Shown here piece by piece: positions 8,369 to 16,099 of a stretch of DNA of 64,000 nucleotides (its first letter is position 1; each line of letters begins with the position of its first letter). The DNA is from Lutimaribacter pacificus (lineage in GTDB: Bacteria; Pseudomonadota; Alphaproteobacteria; Rhodobacterales; Rhodobacteraceae): the NCBI RefSeq assembly GCF_900142185.1, contig NZ_FQZZ01000001.1:682001-746000 (forward strand). The letters are read 5' to 3'. The translations under genes and the position numbers were made by a program. The notes beneath the pieces were generated by a model, which worked only from the letters and a program-made list of their open reading frames with translations, searched no databases and was not told where the DNA came from.

Positions 8369-9472
8369 ATGAATATTCACACGCCTGAGATCGACCGCCA
8401 GCCGGACCGCGAGGACGCGCGCGAGGCGCTGATGCGCCTGCGCCGGTGGGCCGAAGGGGCCAGCGTCGAGGAAATCGCCGATCTCGACCCGGCGATCGCA
8501 CGGCTTTTGCCGGGGGCGGGGGCATCGGATTACCCCGCGCTCAGCCGCGAATACCCCGAAGGTTTTTCTGTCGACAGCGCCTACAAGGCGTCGCTGCCCG
8601 ACATGCAGAACGGCCCCGCCAGCCTGATCCGCGGCGAGAAACAGCAGATCCAGCATGTCGGCATCAGCAATTTCCGCCTGCCGATCCAGTATCATACCCG
8701 CGACAATGGCGACCTGACGCTGGAAACCAGCGTGACCGGCACCGTCAGCCTTGAGGCCGACAAGAAGGGCATCAACATGTCCCGGATCATGCGGTCATTC
8801 TACAAGCACGCGGAAAAGACCTTTTCCTTCGAGGTGATCGAGGCCGCGCTCGACGATTACATGAGCGATCTGGAAAGCTTCGACGCGCGTATCCAGATGC
8901 GGTTTTCCTACCCCGTGCGGGTGCCCTCGCTGCGGTCGGGGCTGGCGGGATACCAGTATTACGACATCGCGCTGGAACTGGTCGAAAGCGCGGGCGTGCG
9001 AAAAAAGATCATCCATCTCGATTACGTCTATTCCTCGACCTGCCCGTGCTCGCTGGAACTCAGCGAACACGCGCGCATGACGCGGGGGCAACTGGCCACG
9101 CCGCATTCGCAGCGGTCGGTCGCGCGCATCTCGGTCGAGCTGGCCCCCGGCGGCGATTGCCTGTGGTTCGAGGATCTGATCGATATGGCACGCGCCGCGG
9201 TGCCGACCGAAACCCAGGTGGTCGTCAAGCGCGAGGACGAACAGGCCTTTGCCGAGCTGAACGCCGCCAACCCGATCTTCGTCGAGGATGCCGCGCGGCT
9301 GTTTTGCGAACGGCTCAAGCGCGACGGGCGGGTGGGCGATTTCCGCGTCATCGCCAGCCACCAGGAAAGCCTGCACAGCCACGATGCCGTCAGCGTGCTG
9401 ACCGAGGGCGCCACATTCGCCGCCGAAAGCCTTGATCCAAGGCTTTTCGCCTCGCTTTTCCACGTCGGCTGA
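8369..9472 (+). CDS. folE2: GTP cyclohydrolase FolE2
   Basis: Type IB GTP cyclohydrolase, which opens GTP to dihydroneopterin triphosphate for folate synthesis and replaces the zinc-dependent FolE. It has 367 residues, longer than many FolE2 proteins because of an N-terminal extension of about 80 residues. The key cysteine region SSTCPCSLELSEHARM (C225, C227) and the conserved SRIMRSFYKHAE and HSQRSVARI segments are present. It is expressed from its own upstream region (8253-8368). FolE2 genes are often zinc-regulated, but I found no convincing Zur box here. Confidence 0.95.
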   Translation: MNIHTPEIDRQPDREDAREALMRLRRWAEGASVEEIADLDPAIARLLPGAGASDYPALSREYPEGFSVDSAYKASLPDMQNGPASLIRGEKQQIQHVGISNFRLPIQYHTRDNGDLTLETSVTGTVSLEADKKGINMSRIMRSFYKHAEKTFSFEVIEAALDDYMSDLESFDARIQMRFSYPVRVPSLRSGLAGYQYYDIALELVESAGVRKKIIHLDYVYSSTCPCSLELSEHARMTRGQLATPHSQRSVARISVELAPGGDCLWFEDLIDMARAAVPTETQVVVKREDEQAFAELNAANPIFVEDAARLFCERLKRDGRVGDFRVIASHQESLHSHDAVSVLTEGATFAAESLDPRLFASLFHVG

Positions 9473-9490
9473 GGGCTGCGCGCGAAATGG

Positions 9491-9526
9491 GCAGCCGCGC
9501 CCGGGGCTGCTGAAATACTTGGCAAA
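9491..9526 (+). terminator. Palindrome with AATACTT tail after folE2
   Basis: GCAGCC (9491-9496) pairs with GGCTGC (9505-9510) 18 bp after the folE2 stop, followed by TGAAATACTTGGCAAA. The tail resembles the GAGTATTT-GGCAAG tails at 18.2, 44.9 and 63.4 kb. Probably a gene-end hairpin of the same family. Confidence 0.45.
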
Positions 9527-9660
9527 CCGATCACATTTGCGGGCCGCTCCCACCGGGGCGGCCCGGTTTCTTGCCGACCTGTGCCAGGCTTGCGGGCAGG
9601 TGTCGCGCGGCTGTTACGCTGCGCGCGCATGATCGTGTCCAAAACCCGAGGAGAGTCAGG

Positions 9661-10131
9661 ATGAGTGCCGTTCCCCTTCCCGTCAAGGTCAGCTGGTATG
9701 CCTATCACTTCGCCGCCAGCACGTTCGAGGCGCAGATGCGGATGACCCATGCGTGCTGGATGGCGATGATGCAGGCGCACCCGCTGGCCCCGCACGGGCT
9801 GGCCGAGGTCAGGAAGGCGGCCACCGGCCCGGATGCGGCCCCGGCGCCGGGTCCGGCCAAACCGCGCCGCGCGGCCCGCCCGAAACCGGCACAGGCCAAG
9901 CCCGCGAAACCCGCGCGCAAACCGGCGAAACCCCGGCCGGCGCAGAAACCGGCCCCCGCGGCCCGGGTCGCCGCGCCGCAACCCGCCGCGGCGCCAGAAC
10001 CGGCCGCCACCGTGGCCAGGGCGCCCGAACCCGCCGCCAAAGCGGCGGAACCGCCGAAATCCGGGCAAAAGCGCAAGACCCGCGCGCCCTCGGCCCCGCC
10101 GCCGATGCCCAAGGGGACAGGCGAGGGCTAG
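9661..10131 (+). CDS. Ala/Lys/Pro-rich protein with phasin-like N-terminus
   Basis: A 156-residue protein in two parts. Residues 1-55 could form amphipathic helices (STFEAQMRMTHACWMAMM). The rest is a low-complexity tail of Ala, Pro, Lys and Arg with repeated PAKPA, KPARKPAK and AAAPEPAA units, like the DNA-binding tails of bacterial histone H1-like and PhaF-type proteins. The net charge is strongly positive. AGGAG lies upstream of the ATG. I do not know the family. A nucleoid- or granule-associated protein is plausible from composition only. Confidence 0.6.
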   Translation: MSAVPLPVKVSWYAYHFAASTFEAQMRMTHACWMAMMQAHPLAPHGLAEVRKAATGPDAAPAPGPAKPRRAARPKPAQAKPAKPARKPAKPRPAQKPAPAARVAAPQPAAAPEPAATVARAPEPAAKAAEPPKSGQKRKTRAPSAPPPMPKGTGEG

Positions 10132-10179
10132 GCAGCCTTGCATCGCCTGCAAGGCGGGTATTCCCGGTTATCGGTGGTA

Positions 10180-10198
10180 AGGTCAGCTATAGTGACCT
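10180..10198. promoter_or_regulatory. Palindromic operator candidate upstream of the DUF1127 gene
   Basis: AGGTCA-GCTATAG-TGACCT is a perfect 6-bp inverted repeat with a 7-bp AT-richer spacer, ending 51 bp before the DUF1127 start. The centre-to-centre distance of about 13 bp fits a dimeric regulator. The cognate regulator is unknown. Confidence 0.45.
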
Positions 10199-10249
10199 AT
10201 CTTGCGTGTCAGGGAGGGAACCGAAATCTGAACAGGAAAGGTTCCGACA

Positions 10250-10465
10250 ATGGCAACTCTGACCACGAACACCTCCGAAAAACGCTCTTTTCTGGCCGCG
10301 TTCGGCGCAGCCATCATGACATGGTTCGAACGCTATGCCGAGGCGCAGTCGCGCCGCGCCCGTATCGTGGCGCTCGAGGCGAAGACCGACGAGGAGCTGG
10401 CCGCAATGGGCCTGCGCCGCGATCGCATCGTGCATCACGTTTTCCGCGACCTCTACTACGTCTGA
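10250..10465 (+). CDS. DUF1127 small basic protein
   Basis: A 71-residue protein. The C-terminal half has the DUF1127 signature ARIVALEAKTDEELAAMGLRRDRIVHHVF, the Arg-rich helical motif shared by small stress-related proteins in Rhizobiales and Rhodobacterales. Some DUF1127 proteins bind RNA or affect phosphate and envelope responses, but the role here is unknown. The N-terminus has a short hydrophobic stretch (FLAAFGAAIMTWF). A perfect palindrome lies upstream and a 12-bp hairpin downstream, so it is likely a single-gene transcript. Confidence 0.9.
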   Translation: MATLTTNTSEKRSFLAAFGAAIMTWFERYAEAQSRRARIVALEAKTDEELAAMGLRRDRIVHHVFRDLYYV

Positions 10466-10473
10466 CCGCGAAG

Positions 10474-10506
10474 GGCGGGGCTGGCGTTCCCTCCGCCGGC
10501 CCCGCC
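10474..10506 (+). terminator. Strong hairpin after the DUF1127 gene
   Basis: GGCGGGGCTGGC (10474-10485) pairs with GCCGGCCCCGCC (10495-10506) over 12 bp with one G-U pair and a 9-nt loop. No T run follows, so it may stabilise the 3' end or assist termination rather than act as a classical intrinsic terminator. Confidence 0.5.
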
Positions 10507-10565
10507 GACAGGATGCGCATCGTGCCGCTTGACAGCGCGGCCCGCTGCCGCCAAGCCTGCGATCC

Positions 10566-12014
10566 ATGTTGGACCCGCGCCCCGTCGGATATGTGATCGG
10601 CCTGCTTGTCGCCGTCCTTGGCCTGATGATGCTTCCGCCGATGCTGGTGGACATCGCCGAGGGGCGCGAGCATTGGCCGGTTTTCTTCGAAAGCGCGGTC
10701 CTTACCTTCCTGACCGGCGGGCTGGTGGCGATGGCCTGCCAGAACACCCGGCACCAGGAAATCACGATCCGGCAGGGCTTTCTGCTGACCGTGGGCACAT
10801 GGGTGGCGTTGCCGGCCTTTGCCGCGCTGCCCTTCATGCTGGGCGAAACCGACGCGCGTTTCGTCGATGCGCTGTTCGAGGCGATGTCGGGCCTGACCAC
10901 CACCGGCACCACGGTATTTTCCGGGCTCGACGAACTGCCCAAGGGCATCCTGCTGTGGCGCGGCATCCTGCAATGGCTGGGCGGGCTGGGGATCATCATC
11001 GTCGCCATGCTGTTCCTGCCCATCATGCGGGTGGGGGGGATGCAATTCTTCAAAAGCGAAAGCTTCGACACGCTGGGCAAGGTGATGCCGCGCGCCATCG
11101 ACATCTCGAAGGCGCTGCTGGCGACTTACCTCGCGCTGACGCTGCTTTGCGTCTTTTCCTATGCCGCGCTGGGCATGGACCTGTTCGAGGCCACGGTGCA
11201 CGCCATGACGACGGTTTCGACCGGCGGATTCTCGACCACCGATGCCTCGTTCAGCGCCTATGGCGGGCCGATCCACTATGTCTCGGTGCTGTTCATGTTC
11301 CTGGCCTCGGTGCCCTTCGTGCGGCTGATGCTGATCGGCTCGGGGCAGGTGCGCCCGCTGCTCAGGGATTTCCAGGTGCGGGCCTATGCCGCGATGATCC
11401 TTGCCTCGGTCGTGCTGATCTTTGCCATTCGCGTGCTGCAGGGCGAACCCTTCGACGAGAATCATTTCCGCCATATAGCCTTCAACGTGATGTCGATCTT
11501 TTCCGGCACCGGCTATGGCGATGGCGACGTGACGCTGTGGGGCGCCGCGCCGGTGGTGGTGCTTCTGACGGTGGGTGCGGTCGGCGGCTGCACCGGCTCG
11601 ACCGGCTGCTCGCTCAAGGTGTTCCGCTACCTGGTGCTGTTCAAGGCGCTGGCCGCGCAGCTCCGCCTGATCGGCAGCCCGCACCGCGTCGTGTCGATCC
11701 GCCTCGGCGGCCGCCCGATCGAGCGTGACGTGATCGAATCCGTCATGCTGATCTTTACCATGTTCATCCTGACCTACGGGATCATGTCGGTGGCGCTGGC
11801 GCTGACCGGGCTGCCCTTCATGGAGGCCACGACCGGCGCCTGGACCGCGATCTTCAATATCGGCCCCGCCTTCGGCGAACTGGTCGAGGACAGCGGCGCG
11901 CTCGGCGCCTTTCCCGACACGGCCAAGTATATCATGACCTTCGGCATGTTGCTGGGCCGGCTGGAAATCGTCGTGGTCTACGTGCTGTTCACCGCGACCT
12001 TCTGGCGGGGCTAG
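10566..12014 (+). CDS. trkH: TrkH-family potassium uptake protein
   Basis: Inner-membrane ion channel subunit of the Trk/Ktr system, 482 residues with the fourfold M1-P-M2 arrangement. Filter-like P-loop sequences are visible in each unit: SGLTTTGTT, TTVSTGGFSTTD, FSGTGYGDGD and, more degenerate, FNIGPAFGE, with the TVGAVGGCTGSTGCSLKVFRY segment between. The cytoplasmic NAD-binding partner TrkA is not encoded nearby. It ends 9 bp before the convergent metG gene. Confidence 0.92.
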   Translation: MLDPRPVGYVIGLLVAVLGLMMLPPMLVDIAEGREHWPVFFESAVLTFLTGGLVAMACQNTRHQEITIRQGFLLTVGTWVALPAFAALPFMLGETDARFVDALFEAMSGLTTTGTTVFSGLDELPKGILLWRGILQWLGGLGIIIVAMLFLPIMRVGGMQFFKSESFDTLGKVMPRAIDISKALLATYLALTLLCVFSYAALGMDLFEATVHAMTTVSTGGFSTTDASFSAYGGPIHYVSVLFMFLASVPFVRLMLIGSGQVRPLLRDFQVRAYAAMILASVVLIFAIRVLQGEPFDENHFRHIAFNVMSIFSGTGYGDGDVTLWGAAPVVVLLTVGAVGGCTGSTGCSLKVFRYLVLFKALAAQLRLIGSPHRVVSIRLGGRPIERDVIESVMLIFTMFILTYGIMSVALALTGLPFMEATTGAWTAIFNIGPAFGELVEDSGALGAFPDTAKYIMTFGMLLGRLEIVVVYVLFTATFWRG

Positions 12015-12023
12015 GGCGCCCCG

Positions 12024-13733
12024 TCAGTCCCGCGTGCCGGCAAACCGCTGCTGCCAGTCCTCGCGGCTGTCATCGGCGATCTTGGCGAACAGGTTGTCCG
12101 GCACGGCAAAGCCATGTCCCGCAGGCATCCGCTCCAGCGCCTGCGCGATGTCGCCGGGCCAGTCGGCGTCCAGCGTCATCGCCTCCAGCATGGTCCTGGC
12201 CGTGAACGGGATGAACGGCGCCGACAGCGCGGCGTAAAGCGGGATCAGGTTCAGCGCGAACCGGATCTGCGCCGCCGCGCGCGCCGGGTCTTCCTTGAAC
12301 GTCGCCCAGGGCGCGGCCTCTTGCAGGTATTCGTTGCCCGCCACCCAGATCGCGCGCAATTCACCGGCCGATTTGCGCACCTCCATCGCCTCCATATGCC
12401 CCTCGTAGGCGCGGATGCGGGTGGTCAGCTCGTCGATCACGGATTTTTCCTGCGCGCCCCATGCGCCGCCCTCCGGCACGACCTCGCCGAATTTCGAGCG
12501 GCAGAACTTGGTCACGCGGCTGACGAAATTGCCCAGCACATCGGCCAGGTCCTTGTTCACCGAGGCCTGGAAGTTCTCCCACGTGAATTCCGCGTCCGAG
12601 GATTCGGGCGCATGGGACAACAGCCACCAGCGCCAGTAATCCGCCGGCAGGATCTCCAGCGCCTGATCCATGAACACGCCGCGCCCGCGCGAGGTGGAAA
12701 ACTGCCCGCCATCGTAGTTCAGGTAGTTGAAGCTCTTGATGTAATCCACCAGCTTCCACGGCTCGCCCGAGCCGAGGATCGTCGCCGGAAAGCTCAGCGT
12801 GTGGAAGGGCACGTTATCCTTGCCCATGAACTGGGTATAGGTCACGTCCCCGGCCCCCGCGTCGGTGCGCCACCAGCGCGCCCAGTCACCCCCCTTGCCC
12901 GCGTTCACCCATTCCTGCGCGCAGGCGATATATTCGATCGGTGCGTCGAACCAGACATAGAACACCTTGCCCTCCATGCCGGGCCAGTCCTTGTCGCCGC
13001 GTTTGACCGGAATGCCCCAGTCCAGGTCGCGGGTGATGCCGCGATCCTGCAAGCCGTCGCCGTCGTTCAGCCATTTCTTCGCGATCGAGGTGGTCAGGAC
13101 CGGCCAGTCGGTTTTGGAGTCGATCCATGCCTCCAGCTCGTCCTTCATCTGGCTCTGGCACAGGTACAGGTGCTTGGTTTCGCGCATTTCCAGGTCGGTG
13201 GAGCCCGAGATCGTGGAATGCGGGTTGATCAGGTCGACGGGGTCAAGCTGCTTGGTGCAGTTGTCGCACTGGTCGCCGCGCGCGCTTTCGAAGCCGCAAT
13301 TGGGGCAGGTGCCCTCGATATAGCGGTCGGGCAGGAAACGGCCGTCGGCGCGCGAATACATCTGGGTTTCGCTGACCTCGCGGATCAGCCCGTTCTCATA
13401 CAGTTTCGCGGCGAAATGCTGGGTCAGCCGGTGGTTTTCCGGGCTCGACGAGCGGCCGAAATGATCGAAGGACAGACCGAACCCCTCGGCGATGCGGGCC
13501 TGCACCTGGTGCATCTCGGCGCAATATTCCGGCACCGGCTTGCCGGCCTTGGCGGCGGCCAGTTCCGCCGGCGTGCCGTGTTCGTCGGTGGCACAGAGGA
13601 ACAGCACCTCGTGCCCGCGCCCGCGCTGGTAGCGTGCGAACAGGTCGGCGGGAAGCTGGCTGCCGACCAGGTTGCCCAGATGCTTGATCCCGTTGATGTA
13701 GGGGATGGCCGAGGTGATGAGATGCCGTGCCAT
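12024..13733 (-). CDS. metG: Methionyl-tRNA synthetase
   Basis: Class I aminoacyl-tRNA synthetase charging tRNA-Met, about 569 residues. The HIGH-type signature is HLGN in the N-terminal segment, the zinc-knuckle region is [17 protein letters not shown], and the KMSKS loop is present as FSTSR, in which the first Lys is replaced. It lacks the C-terminal tRNA-binding domain of E. coli MetG, so it is the shorter form. I prefer the start [11 protein letters not shown], two codons inside the longest frame, because the spacing to the A/G-rich ribosome-binding region is better. It lies downstream of the MFS gene on the same strand. Confidence 0.96.
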   Translation of the reverse strand: MARHLITSAIPYINGIKHLGNLVGSQLPADLFARYQRGRGHEVLFLCATDEHGTPAELAAAKAGKPVPEYCAEMHQVQARIAEGFGLSFDHFGRSSSPENHRLTQHFAAKLYENGLIREVSETQMYSRADGRFLPDRYIEGTCPNCGFESARGDQCDNCTKQLDPVDLINPHSTISGSTDLEMRETKHLYLCQSQMKDELEAWIDSKTDWPVLTTSIAKKWLNDGDGLQDRGITRDLDWGIPVKRGDKDWPGMEGKVFYVWFDAPIEYIACAQEWVNAGKGGDWARWWRTDAGAGDVTYTQFMGKDNVPFHTLSFPATILGSGEPWKLVDYIKSFNYLNYDGGQFSTSRGRGVFMDQALEILPADYWRWWLLSHAPESSDAEFTWENFQASVNKDLADVLGNFVSRVTKFCRSKFGEVVPEGGAWGAQEKSVIDELTTRIRAYEGHMEAMEVRKSAGELRAIWVAGNEYLQEAAPWATFKEDPARAAAQIRFALNLIPLYAALSAPFIPFTARTMLEAMTLDADWPGDIAQALERMPAGHGFAVPDNLFAKIADDSREDWQQRFAGTRD

Positions 13734-13828
13734 GTCCATGCCTTTTTTGCGCGTCTTGGGCCCCCTTTAACGCAGCTTGCGGGCAGGGGCCAGTGGGGTC
13801 GGGCGCGCGGGCCGGGCCTGCGCCCGCT

Positions 13829-15052
13829 TCACGGCTCCTCGCGGTCGCGCCGGGTCAGCCAGCCGATCAGGAACGAGGTGCGCGGCGCATAGACATAGCG
13901 CGTGCGCCGCCCCGAGGCGGGCCGCGCGCGCATCCGCACCAGCCCGAACACCACCAGCACCGCATGGCCCACCGCGATCATCACGAACATCGCCGGCGGA
14001 CCGAAAGCCTCGATCAGCCACGAGGCCACCAGCGGCGCGGCGATCGCCCCCAGCGCGTAATGGAACATCAGCGCCGCCGACAGCTCGACCCGTTCGGAGG
14101 TTTCGGCGAAATCATGGGCATGGGCGGCGGCCACCGAATAGATCGGGAAGGTGGTCAGCCCGAACAGCCCCGCCGTCAGCAGCACCTGCGTGGTGGTCAG
14201 GTCGCGCGTCAGTGCGGTCAGCGTGCAACTGCAGATCGCCGCCACCGACAGCCAGATCAGCACGAGGCGGCGGTCATACTTGTCGGCCAGCCAGCCCACG
14301 GGGTATTGCGCCAGCGCGCCGCCGGCCACGAACGCGGCCAGGAACCACGCGATCTGGTCGGTTTCCAGCCCCACGCCGGTGCCGTAGACCGGCCCCACCA
14401 TGCGGAACGAGGCGCTGGACAGCGCCGCCACGATCACCCCCGCCGCCGCCAGCGGCGAGCGCGTGACCGCCAGCATCGGGCGCAGGCGCGGCGCATCCGG
14501 CGTTTCGGGCTGGGCGGTCCTGGTCAGCGTCAGCGGCAGCAGTGCCGCGCAGCAGACCAGCGCCAGCAGGTTGTAGGACACGTAAGAGGCGGGCTCCAGC
14601 ACCGAGATCACAAGCTGCGCCATCAGCGATGCGCCCATATCGGCCACGCGGTAGGTGCCCATCGCGCGGCCGCGCGTCTCGTTCGTGACCTTGGCCTGCA
14701 ACCACGCCTCGATCACCGTGTAACATCCCGCCACGCACAGCCCCGAGGCCACCCGCATCGCCGCCCAGGCCAGCGGGTCGATCACCAGCATATGCGCCAG
14801 CAGCCCGATCGCGCCGGTGGCGGTAAAGGCCGCGAAGGCGCGGCTGTGGCCCACCGACCCCATCAGCCGGGGCGCCCACCAGCAGCCGACGAAGAACCCC
14901 AGGAAATGCGCCGACCCCAGCAGGCCGATCTCGGCGGTGGTGAAATCCAGCACCAGCCCCGACAACGCGTCGAGCGGCCCAACGCCGCCGGTGGAAAGCT
15001 GTAGCAGGACGACCGACAGGAACAGGGCCGCGAAGGAGATGATCATACGCAT
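13829..15052 (-). CDS. Major facilitator superfamily transporter
   Basis: Twelve-helix inner-membrane carrier of about 407 residues in the YcaD/UMF-like group. Typical features are a motif-A-like loop in the second half (GWLADKYDRRLVLI) and, in the first half, the helix-loop ASGLCVAGCYTVIEAW. The C-terminus is basic and cytoplasmic. The start at 15052 (MRMIISFAALF) is chosen because residues further upstream derive from the repeat element and are not protein-like. Substrate unknown. The upstream side carries a 190-bp repeat element. Confidence 0.85.
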   Translation of the reverse strand: MRMIISFAALFLSVVLLQLSTGGVGPLDALSGLVLDFTTAEIGLLGSAHFLGFFVGCWWAPRLMGSVGHSRAFAAFTATGAIGLLAHMLVIDPLAWAAMRVASGLCVAGCYTVIEAWLQAKVTNETRGRAMGTYRVADMGASLMAQLVISVLEPASYVSYNLLALVCCAALLPLTLTRTAQPETPDAPRLRPMLAVTRSPLAAAGVIVAALSSASFRMVGPVYGTGVGLETDQIAWFLAAFVAGGALAQYPVGWLADKYDRRLVLIWLSVAAICSCTLTALTRDLTTTQVLLTAGLFGLTTFPIYSVAAAHAHDFAETSERVELSAALMFHYALGAIAAPLVASWLIEAFGPPAMFVMIAVGHAVLVVFGLVRMRARPASGRRTRYVYAPRTSFLIGWLTRRDREEP

Positions 15053-15195
15053 GTCGCCGGGCAGCATCGCAGGCCGGGCCGCGAGCGCAAGCAGGTTGCC
15101 GACAGGCGATGTCGCTTTCGGGCAGGGCGGGGGTGAAGGGGGCTGTCGCGCGGTTTTGCGGTGAAACCGCGCGGTGACATGTGAAGGTCGCGCCA

Positions 15196-15386
15196 GCCCG
15201 GAACAGCCGCGCAGCGGCCCGGGCATCGCACGGCCGCCCCCCGGCCGGGCGATTGGTTGCCGTAAGCACTCCGATTTGAGGGAGGATGTGGCGGCAAGAT
15301 AAAGTGCCAGTCACAAATGTCGGATCGCCCGACCGCGGCCATGCGATGCCCTTCTGTTGCGAAACACCCGAATAGCAGAAAAGCCC
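15196..15386 (+). repeat. Long-armed inverted repeat element, copy A
   Basis: Full copy of an element seen three times here. The left end is GCCCGGAACAGCC plus a small hairpin GCCGC-GCA-GCGGC. The left arm is 15221-15253, the core 15254-15323 (70 bp) and the right arm 15324-15351. The arms are reverse complements over 28 positions apart from a C-rich bulge in the left arm and two A/G differences in the right arm. The right end touches the stop codon of the minus-strand imuA-like gene. This explains most of the 338-bp gap between the MFS and imuA-like genes; the remaining 140 bp next to the MFS start hold nothing I recognise. Confidence 0.85.
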
Positions 15387-15390
15387 CCGC

Positions 15391-15987
15391 TTACCCCTCC
15401 GGTCCCGCCGGCACGAGGTCGCGCTTGCCGTCCCGTTCGTGCAACACCCAGCTTCGCGGCGGCAGGGCGCGGGCGCGGCGGCGTTCCAGCCGCCAGCGCC
15501 GGTCCTCGCCCTCATGCGCGGGGGCCATGTGCCAGCGGCTTTCCACCCCCGGTGCGCCGCCATCGCCCGGTGTCAGGATCAGGCCCAGCGGCGCTTGTGC
15601 TGCGGCCCCTGCCGCCAGGTGCAGCCGCCGCACCGGGGTCAGGCCGGGCAGCTCCGGCAACTCGGCCACCACCAGCGGCACCGCGCCGCTGCGCAGCGCC
15701 TCTTCCATGCACCACAGGATGTCGTCGGGGCGTTTCGGGGCGGCGAACAGGAGCCGCCCCGGATCGGCCCATCGCACCATGCCGCAGGGATTGACGCCCT
15801 CGCCCGGCCAGGCCGGTGCGATCCACAGGACCGGCCCTTCGAGCGCGCCCGCGATCCACAGCGCGCAGCTGTGCCGGGCGGGGCCGCAAAGCTCGTGCAG
15901 GCGGCCGGCCGCCAGCGCCACGGGCGGCGCGGGCGCGACGACGGGCGCGGCACGGCGAGGCCGGCGTGAAAGGGCATGAACGGTCAT
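15391..15987 (-). CDS. ImuA-like SOS protein, without imuB/dnaE2
   Basis: A 198-residue RecA-fold-like protein resembling ImuA, the accessory factor of the mutasome that usually sits before imuB and dnaE2. Visible features are LHELCGPARHSCALWIAGAL, a strand pair GPVLWIAPAW, the DDILWCMEEALRSGAVPLVVAEL region, and the C-terminal RRWRLERRRARALPPRSW segment common to the family. A perfect LexA box lies 17 bp upstream of the start, supporting SOS control. Unlike the usual operon, no polymerase genes follow: the stop codon abuts repeat copy A, then an MFS gene. Family call moderate, SOS control strong. Confidence 0.7.
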   Translation of the reverse strand: MTVHALSRRPRRAAPVVAPAPPVALAAGRLHELCGPARHSCALWIAGALEGPVLWIAPAWPGEGVNPCGMVRWADPGRLLFAAPKRPDDILWCMEEALRSGAVPLVVAELPELPGLTPVRRLHLAAGAAAQAPLGLILTPGDGGAPGVESRWHMAPAHEGEDRRWRLERRRARALPPRSWVLHERDGKRDLVPAGPEG

Positions 15988-16003
15988 GGGGACGAGTATA
16001 TAT

Positions 16004-16018
16004 GTTCGCTGAATGTTC
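16004..16018. promoter_or_regulatory. LexA (SOS) box, GTTC-N7-GTTC
   Basis: GTTC (16004-16007), seven bases, GTTC (16015-16018): the direct-repeat LexA recognition sequence of alphaproteobacteria, here as a perfect match. It is 17 bp upstream of the imuA-like start and 82 bp upstream of the divergent aldo/keto reductase, so it probably controls the former and may also affect the latter. Confidence 0.85.
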
Positions 16019-16099
16019 TCAATATCCCGCGCTGGCCCGGCTGGCAATTTCCGCTGGCCGGGCTAGTGTGCCCCGGACGGACAAAAAGGGACGGACAGG

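Noticed and set aside
12114-13892. Long open frame of more than 590 codons opposite metG
   Set aside because: It is the antisense shadow of metG, rich in His, Arg and Gln, with no domain; GC-rich codon bias keeps the opposite frame open. The same reasoning excludes the long antisense frames over soxA, dnaG, rpoD, recJ and gdhA.
15043-15342. Short ORFs reading through the repeat copies (GRSD..., MPGPLRGCSG... peptides)
   Set aside because: They lie entirely within the repeat, lack ribosome-binding sites and share similarity only because the repeat DNA is shared.
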